From NCBI GenBank assembly GCA_009841115.1, contig VXML01000016.1, positions 1 to 52,237 on the forward strand: a stretch of DNA of 52,237 nt. Reading direction: 5' to 3'. This DNA is from Gemmatimonadota bacterium (GTDB taxonomy: Bacteria > Latescibacterota > UBA2968 > UBA8231). Shown here in pieces: positions 45,086 through 52,237 of this stretch. The notes under the pieces were generated by a model. It saw only the letters and a list, made by a program, of their open reading frames with translations. It searched no databases and was not told the origin of the DNA. Each line of letters starts with the position of its first letter. Positions within the stretch are counted from its first letter, which is position 1. The position numbers and the translations under genes are program-made.

Positions 45086-47391
45086 TAGCTCAGGCCGATG
45101 CTGCGGACCAAGGTGCGGGTGGAGGAGTCGCCAGCAATCTGCAAGTGGAACAGGTAGAGGCCGGGTAGGGCCATCGCGCCGGAGTCTCGCCGGCCATCCC
45201 AAGTTAGCTGATAATGGCCGGCCACGCCGCTGGCGTCTCGCAGCGTGCGGACTAGCCGGCCGCGCAGGTCGTAGATGCGGGCCTCAATGGGGCGAGCGTC
45301 GAGGACCTTGAGTACGTCGAAAGAGATGGCGAGCGCGTCGTTGATGCCGTCGCCGTTGGGAGTAAAGATTCCCGCGCCCATGTCTAGGCGCGTGAGTAAG
45401 CTGCCGTCCACGGGCAGCGACACCGCATCGCCCGCTCCCGCCAAATCGGGGACGGCATCGCCTGGATCAACCTGCTGACGCAGCGTGTCAAGCCCGCTTT
45501 TGCGCTCTAGAAAGGCGCGGAAGCGGGTATTATTTTGGAAGACAGTGGCGGCGAAATCTAGCTCGACGCGCTCGGCGGCTGCGATGGGCTCGGGCAAGTG
45601 CAAGCGGAGGCCCGCATTCGTCTGTTCCACCTCGGCGTTGACTGACGCGCCGTCGATTTGCAGGGCGCGGAACGCGAGGGGCACCGAGGCTTCAAGGGCA
45701 ATGGCCTCAAAGCCTTGGCTGTCGCGGGCGAATTCTGGGCGGAGGAAGTACGTAAAGTCGGTTTGCTCGCCCGGCGCAACGAGTGCGGGGTGGACTTCGC
45801 CAACGGCGGTGCGCGCCAAAGGACGAGAGTAGATCAAGGTCAGCGCGTCGAGGGCAATACCGGCCTGCGGATTGTCGGCGCGCAGCTCGGCTTCGAACTG
45901 GACGTAGCGCCGGGGCGAAGGCGAGCGGAAGCGGGTGCCCGAATGGAGGTATTCCTCGCTCCACACGCTCCAGCCATCGCCGGGTTGGAGCGTGGTTTCG
46001 ATGGGGCCGCGAAACGAGGCGATCAGCTTTTCGTAGCGCCTTTTGGTAACTTCTTTGCCGTTTTTGTCGAAATAGCGCATCTGCTCGACGACGTGGTCGC
46101 CGGTGCGGCTGCGCAAGGTGAATCGGGCCCCGAGCGGTGCGTCAAGTTCCCACTCAAGCGCAGTGATATTCCAATTGGAGCCAAGGTCGATAACAGGCGA
46201 GCGCAGGACAACGCGGGCTGGGTATCCCTCTCCGTACACTTGGAACTCGCTAACTAGGCCTAGCCCGTCCAAGCGACCGGTGTTGGCGATATCGCTGCTC
46301 GACAGGCCGCCGCCGATGATGTTGCCGCCTTGGCTAGTGGGATAGATCAGACGCAGGTAGCGGGCGGCGATTAGGGGGACATCGTGGCGAAAATTGCGCA
46401 CGTCGAAGAGGTAGCGGGGATCGGGGGGAATGGAGGCCAACGCCTGCCAGGCCAGCGAGCCGTCGGGTGCCAGCGAGCCATCGGAGTACTGTAGCTTATA
46501 GGAGAGGAAGTTGGCGTAGTAATGCCGCAGCCGCGGTGGAATGCCCAGCGGCTCGCCCAAGAGCCAGACCGAATCGATCCAGTAGGTAGCTCCTAGATCA
46601 ATGCGATAATCGCCGAAGGTTTCGCTGTCGCCGCTGGAGCCTTTGGCGAGGGGGTTGACGCGCCACATGGTCGAGAGATCGCCGTCGAACATGACGGAAG
46701 GAACGCCGGCCACGGCGACGATGGCGGCCTCGACATCAACGGTGCCGCCGTTGGCGATCAGGTCAAAGGCGATATTGTCGCCAAAAGCCTTGATTTGGAT
46801 TTCGGCGAGCGCGGGCGCACCGGTCATTTCGCGGGTGGCCTCGATGCGGAGAACTTGAACGAGCTCGTCGTCGAGGTCGATCGTCACGTCGCGCCCTTCG
46901 TTGAAGGCAAAGCGCTCGCTGTGGCTGTAGAGTAGGGTGCCTTCGACGACGACATTGGCGCTGTTGATAAAGCGCTCGCCCTTGGAGAGCGAGAGGTTGA
47001 AAAAGGGCAAGGGCGGTGCGCTATCGGCAAAACGCAGGCGAACCTGTTGGACGGGGAACACCTGCCCCAAGTCGATCTCGAGCCACCAGTCCTTTGGGGC
47101 CGTGCCCGGCAGTGGACTCCAGCTAGTGGCGAGGTTGCCGTCAAAGGCGCGGGCAGCCGTAGATTGTGCCGCGCCGGCTCCGCGGACCGTAGCCTCAGAG
47201 AGCGGGTTGATGTCTTTGCCGATCCGCACTGGCCGCAACGAGCCGGCTTCGTCTAGGCGCAGGCTGCCGGGGGGATAGACCCAGTTTTCCCCGATATCCG
47301 CCGCAGTCATAACTAGGCGCTCGGCGCGAATGGAGCTGCTGCATGGCACCAGCATGCACAGTGCTAAAGGCAAAAGGCGGAATGGCGACAT
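45082..47391 (-). CDS. Secreted discoidin-like/FlgD-like protein, copy 2
   Basis: 769 residues with a short signal peptide (LLPLALCMLVPCSSSIRA). The order matches the gene at 32359-34656: F5/8C-like module (AFDGNLATSWSP...WWLEIDLGQVF, about 80-115), a second one (MFDGDLSTMWRV...YRIDLGATYWIDSVWLLG, about 230-280), a shared middle (YDKNGKEV / YFDKNGKEVTKRRYEKLIASFRGPIET) and a C-terminal FTPNGDGINDAL plus FlgD-like domain (ARIYDLRGRLVRTL, LTWDGR, LPGLYLFHLQIAG). It is probably exported and surface-bound, for carbohydrate recognition. It is divergent from the LytM gene. Confidence 0.82.
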   Translation of the reverse strand: MSPFRLLPLALCMLVPCSSSIRAERLVMTAADIGENWVYPPGSLRLDEAGSLRPVRIGKDINPLSEATVRGAGAAQSTAARAFDGNLATSWSPLPGTAPKDWWLEIDLGQVFPVQQVRLRFADSAPPLPFFNLSLSKGERFINSANVVVEGTLLYSHSERFAFNEGRDVTIDLDDELVQVLRIEATREMTGAPALAEIQIKAFGDNIAFDLIANGGTVDVEAAIVAVAGVPSVMFDGDLSTMWRVNPLAKGSSGDSETFGDYRIDLGATYWIDSVWLLGEPLGIPPRLRHYYANFLSYKLQYSDGSLAPDGSLAWQALASIPPDPRYLFDVRNFRHDVPLIAARYLRLIYPTSQGGNIIGGGLSSSDIANTGRLDGLGLVSEFQVYGEGYPARVVLRSPVIDLGSNWNITALEWELDAPLGARFTLRSRTGDHVVEQMRYFDKNGKEVTKRRYEKLIASFRGPIETTLQPGDGWSVWSEEYLHSGTRFRSPSPRRYVQFEAELRADNPQAGIALDALTLIYSRPLARTAVGEVHPALVAPGEQTDFTYFLRPEFARDSQGFEAIALEASVPLAFRALQIDGASVNAEVEQTNAGLRLHLPEPIAAAERVELDFAATVFQNNTRFRAFLERKSGLDTLRQQVDPGDAVPDLAGAGDAVSLPVDGSLLTRLDMGAGIFTPNGDGINDALAISFDVLKVLDARPIEARIYDLRGRLVRTLRDASGVAGHYQLTWDGRRDSGAMALPGLYLFHLQIAGDSSTRTLVRSIGLSY

Positions 47392-47499
47392 GGGCTATCG
47401 GTTGTTTTTTACAGAGAAAAGCGCGGCTCAATCGTCGGATATAAGATATATTGGATTAAGGGCTGATGCATCCTATAAGCGAAAACAGACCGGTACGAG

Positions 47500-48252
47500 A
47501 TGTTTAAGCGCAGCAACATTACCTTTATCATCGTTCCAGAAAAGGGTCGCAAGACTTTTGAGTTTAAGACCTCCACTACACTCGTGTGGTTGCTGGGGTT
47601 GTGTGGTGTTGCCGTGCTCGTAATTCTGTCCGTGGGGATTAGTTCCTACCTCGACAAGCGCGAGCTAACGCAGCAGGCAGCACAGCTCGAGCAGGACAAG
47701 GCCCTGCTCTTGGAGCAAGTAGGCCAGATAGAACAGCTCGAAGAAATGCTGGTCCGGCTCACGCGCGGCAACGATCAGTTGCGCGCGATCTTGGGCACAC
47801 CCGAGGCATTAGACGAGGCGGCGGCGCAGCCCAGCGAGGAGACTCCTTATGTCTCCTTCGTGCAGCGGCTGCGTTGGGGCCACGTGCATACCGTCCCCAC
47901 CTTGTGGCCGCTGCGCGGGCCCGTGATCAGGCCCTTTAGCGAGGAGCATCCCTCGGTTGTTATTGCCGCGGCTGCCGGCAGCTTGGTACAGGCCAGTGCT
48001 GCGGGCCAAGTGCTGCAAGTGGACTACGACGCGGACCTCGGCTACGTGGTGACTCTCGACCACGGCAACGGTCTGCTGACCCAATACGGATACAACGCGC
48101 GCCTGCTCGTCGATGTGGGGGACTACGTGCTCAAGGGGCAATCTATTGCGTTGTTAGATGAGGGACGCGGATCTCGAAGGCCGGGGTTGCACTATGCCGT
48201 CCAAGAGGATGGGCGGTTCCGCGACCCCTCGCGCTACAGATTGTGGATGTAA
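47500..48252 (+). CDS. Membrane-anchored, degenerate M23/LytM-domain protein
   Basis: 250 residues. One membrane segment at about 27-48, a coiled coil at about 52-95, then a LytM fold from about 130. Peptidase ligands are lost: the HxGxD aspartate is V154 (EHPSVV), the YGH histidine is Y198, and HxH is reduced to G229-L-H231. Only H150 and H231 remain. EnvC and NlpD are similar non-catalytic LytM proteins that activate cell-wall amidases, so a regulatory role in murein cleavage or division is likely. Confidence 0.87.
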   Translation: MFKRSNITFIIVPEKGRKTFEFKTSTTLVWLLGLCGVAVLVILSVGISSYLDKRELTQQAAQLEQDKALLLEQVGQIEQLEEMLVRLTRGNDQLRAILGTPEALDEAAAQPSEETPYVSFVQRLRWGHVHTVPTLWPLRGPVIRPFSEEHPSVVIAAAAGSLVQASAAGQVLQVDYDADLGYVVTLDHGNGLLTQYGYNARLLVDVGDYVLKGQSIALLDEGRGSRRPGLHYAVQEDGRFRDPSRYRLWM

Positions 48253-48288
48253 AAAAGGCTCGCTGCCAAAGAAGCAGCGAGCCTTTTT
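48252..48288. terminator. Strong bidirectional terminator between the LytM and groEL genes
   Basis: A perfect 15-base-pair stem from AAAAAGGCTCGCTGC (48252-48266), a 7-base loop, and its complement ending in TTTTT (48274-48288). A-rich and T-rich ends serve both strands. It begins inside the LytM gene's stop codon and lies 20 bases from the groEL stop. Confidence 0.92.
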
Positions 48289-48307
48289 CATTTGCGACAG
48301 AGGGATG

Positions 48308-50039
<1,732 letters not shown>

Positions 50040-50059
50040 AAAACAAAGCTGAGCAGTTA

Positions 50060-50088
50060 AATATAGGAATTATATCGTTTTTGTGCAA
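50060..50088 (-). promoter_or_regulatory. groEL promoter
   Basis: On the minus strand TTGCAC (50088-50083), a 17-base spacer and TATATT (50065-50060) make a good sigma-70 promoter. The CIRCE operator begins 21 bases downstream. Confidence 0.7.
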
Positions 50089-50242
50089 GAATAACCCTCT
50101 GTATAGCTCGTGTACAAATGAGGCGCATATTGGGCCGAACTCACGGATGAGGATCGGCAGGATGGGATGGTCTATTGAGAGTGGAAGTAATCCGTAGCGC
50201 CGGTCGATAGATGCTCAGTAGCCGAAGCGGGTATCGACATGG

Positions 50243-52237
50243 TCATCGAGCAACTACGACTACCTCGCTAGCTGAAGAGCAGTTGTTCTGGATATCGCTT
50301 TCGCCGCTGACGGGCTGTACACAGGCACCGTAGTAGTAGGTTCCTGGATTCGACGGTGCTGTCAGCCGGATCAATTTGAAGGTGGTGCTTGGAGCGGCCA
50401 ATTCGCTCACCGTGCCCATGCCCACCTCGGTGTCGTCGGTGGTGATCGTCGAATCGGTAGAGAGATAGTAGCGCACCGTCGTCGGTAGCGCCGGTGCCTT
50501 CCCCCGATTGTGGATGGCGATCGACAAGGTGAAGGATTGACTTGGGGCTGGGTTGGGCGGGTTCGCCAAAGGAGACTCGACTACCAGATCTGGGGCGTCT
50601 GGGACGACGATGTCTAAAGCCAAGCCCACCGGTCCGCTCAATCCGGTGACGAGGTCCTCGATCCGAGTCCCGTCGAGGTTGGCCCGCTGAATCTTGTTTG
50701 TGCCCCAGTCTGTCCAGTACATCTTACCCTCAGCTAGATCGAGGGCTAGGCCGTCTGGATAGTCCAACCCGGTGACGACGAGGTCTTCGACTTGGGAGCC
50801 ATCCAAGTTGGCCCGTTGAATTCTGATCGTCCCCGGATCCATCCAGTACATCTTGCCCCCAGCCAGATCGAGGGCTAAGGCTTGGGGAATGTTCAATAAT
50901 GAGAAGTTGACGAGGGTTTCGATTTGTGACCCGTCGAAGTTGCTCCGCACTATGCGAGAGCGACCGGTGTCCGTCCAGTACATTTTGCCTCCGTCCAAGT
51001 CGAGAGCAAGACCCGCCGGACTACTCCTATCGTCGACAAGGGTTTCGATTTGTGACCCGTCGAGGCTGGCTCGCTGGATTTTTCTTATGTCCCATTCGTC
51101 CGTCCAGTACATCTTGCCTCCAGCTAAGTCGAGAACTAAGGCCTGTGGAAAGTCCAATTCGGTGGAGAGGAGGGTTTCGATTTGTGACCCGTCGAGATTT
51201 GCTCGCTGAATCTTGTCCGTGCCCGCGTCTATCCAGTACATCTTACCCCTAGCCACATCTAGAGCCAAGCTACTTGGGGAATCCAAGCCGGTGGTAACGA
51301 GATCTTCGATTTGGGAACCGTTGAGGTTGGCTCGCTGAATCTTGTCTGTTTCCCAATCCGTCCAGTACATCTTACCTTGGCTCTCGGGTACAGGTTTCGT
51401 CACGTTTACCGTAAAGATCTGCGTGGTGGTCGCGCCACTAGCATCACTCGCCATCACTGCTACCGTGGCGACGCCAAGCTCTACTGGGGTGATTGTCATT
51501 TGGCGGCCGGACACGCTCACCGTCGCCACGGCAGGGGCATTGGACTGTGCCTTATAGGTGACCTCAGCCCCCTCTGGGTCGCGGGCGACTAAGTCGATGC
51601 GAAGGAGGTTTCCCTTTGCTACGCTCTGCTTGAGAATGCCGTCCAATACTGGCGGACGATTCACACGGACCTCTGGCATGTCGGCAAACTCTAGGGCCAG
51701 ACCCCGTGGAACGTTCAAGCCGGTGGCGAGGAGGTTTTCGATTTGTGATCCATCGAGATTGGCCCGCTGAATTTTGTCCTTTACCACGTCGGTCCAATAT
51801 ATCTTGCCTCTGGCCAAGTCTAAGGCGAGGCCGCTTGGAGCGTCCGATTCACTAGGGACTATCTCTTCGATTTGTGACCCGTCGAGGTTAGCACGCTGAA
51901 TTTTATTCTCAAAAGAATCCTCCACCCAGTACATCTTACCCCCGACGAGGTCCAAGGCGAGGTCACTTGGACGTTTTAATCCAGAGATGACGAGGGCTTC
52001 GACCTGTGACCCATTGAGGTTGGCGCGCTGAATTTTAGCCCCCCCTATGACCGCGTCCGTCCAGTACATCTTTCCTCCGGCAACATCCAGCGCTAGGCTC
52101 CGTAGAGCACGCAATCCGGTAGTGACGACCTCTTCGACTTGTGATCCATCGAGGTTGGCGCGCTGAATCTTCGCCCTCCCCCTGACCGCGTCCGTCCAGT
52201 ACATCTTTCCTCCGGCAACATCCAGCGCCAGGCTCCA
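50243..52237 (-). CDS. Extracellular YWTD beta-propeller/Ig/CARDB protein (5' end outside window)
   Basis: The frame is open from the right edge to the stop at 50243, at least 664 codons; the true start is outside. Ten repeats of about 43 residues, of the form KMYWTD-KIQRANLDGSQIE-GLALDLAGG, match LDL-receptor YWTD propeller blades. Four precede and six follow an Ig-like domain (RPPVLDGILKQSV, IFTVNVT). The last six would close one six-bladed propeller, and the first four plus two outside would make another. The C-terminus is a CARDB-type domain (DLVVESPLANPPN, SIAIHNRGKAPALPTTVRYYLS). CARDB and these propellers suggest binding or adhesion outside the cell. Near-identical DNA between the two blades closest to the right edge shows recent duplication. 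Confidence 0.85.
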   Translation of the reverse strand, partial: WSLALDVAGGKMYWTDAVRGRAKIQRANLDGSQVEEVVTTGLRALRSLALDVAGGKMYWTDAVIGGAKIQRANLNGSQVEALVISGLKRPSDLALDLVGGKMYWVEDSFENKIQRANLDGSQIEEIVPSESDAPSGLALDLARGKIYWTDVVKDKIQRANLDGSQIENLLATGLNVPRGLALEFADMPEVRVNRPPVLDGILKQSVAKGNLLRIDLVARDPEGAEVTYKAQSNAPAVATVSVSGRQMTITPVELGVATVAVMASDASGATTTQIFTVNVTKPVPESQGKMYWTDWETDKIQRANLNGSQIEDLVTTGLDSPSSLALDVARGKMYWIDAGTDKIQRANLDGSQIETLLSTELDFPQALVLDLAGGKMYWTDEWDIRKIQRASLDGSQIETLVDDRSSPAGLALDLDGGKMYWTDTGRSRIVRSNFDGSQIETLVNFSLLNIPQALALDLAGGKMYWMDPGTIRIQRANLDGSQVEDLVVTGLDYPDGLALDLAEGKMYWTDWGTNKIQRANLDGTRIEDLVTGLSGPVGLALDIVVPDAPDLVVESPLANPPNPAPSQSFTLSIAIHNRGKAPALPTTVRYYLSTDSTITTDDTEVGMGTVSELAAPSTTFKLIRLTAPSNPGTYYYGACVQPVSGESDIQNNCSSASEVVVVAR

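Noticed and set aside
50243..52237. CRISPR-like array from regularly spaced near-repeats
   Set aside because: The roughly 130-base periodicity is coding: it is the YWTD blade repeat translated in one open frame.

Overview
This GC-rich, densely coded 52 kb window comes from a free-living Gram-negative bacterium. A signal-peptide beta-barrel porin, an inner-membrane LytM protein and a CIRCE-controlled groEL support Gram-negative physiology. The enzyme mix resembles uncultivated environmental lineages such as Latescibacterota or Poribacteria: two mannonate dehydratase-like proteins, a sulfatase, a phytanoyl-CoA dioxygenase, a DUF1611/enolase-superfamily pair, discoidin proteins and sialidase-like propellers. 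That placement is inference and no marker gene here proves it. I found no rRNA, tRNA or CRISPR.

Layout. 1-5.1 kb: a secreted TlpA-fold protein without redox cysteines, cut by the left edge, then a sigma-54 activator fused directly to a beta-propeller sensor. 5.1-11 kb: sugar and glycan genes (aldo/keto reductase, two paralogues of an uncharacterised family, a sialidase-like BNR protein, a PHP phosphoesterase). 11.1-15.9 kb: the most unusual locus, a three-gene operon of a GPP34-cytochrome P450 fusion, a membrane acyltransferase with ankyrin repeats between its membrane segments, and a sulfotransferase. It has its own AT-rich promoter region. 16.2-25.8 kb: EamA transporter, DUF4159 protein, ornithine cyclodeaminase-like protein, mannonate dehydratase-like protein, a HicA-like/HTH pair overlapping psd, hemF, a glutathione peroxidase-sulfatase pair and a CinA-like protein. 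25.8-30.3 kb: a PcfJ-like chimera and an XhoI/PaeR7I-type restriction-modification pair. 30.4-42.3 kb: carbohydrate and D-amino-acid metabolism, ending with a PhyH-DgcN-DgcA operon. 42.6-43.2 kb: a Phd/RelE-type toxin-antitoxin pair. 43.3-50 kb: envelope proteins (alginate-export-like porin, discoidin/FlgD-like protein, degenerate LytM) and groEL. 50.2 kb to the right edge: a large extracellular protein of YWTD propellers, an Ig-like domain and a CARDB domain.

How the genes may work together. Much of the window suits a scavenger of complex, possibly sulfated or uronate-rich glycans: sulfatase, sialidase-like protein, ManD-like dehydratases, sugar kinase, isomerases, reductases and porin. The P450-acyltransferase-sulfotransferase operon looks like a tailoring route that would hydroxylate, acylate and sulfate a hydrophobic molecule at the membrane. 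GPP34 is a membrane-lipid-binding fold in the eukaryotic Golgi protein GOLPH3, so the fusion may hold the P450 on the membrane. This pathway is inferred from domains and gene order only.
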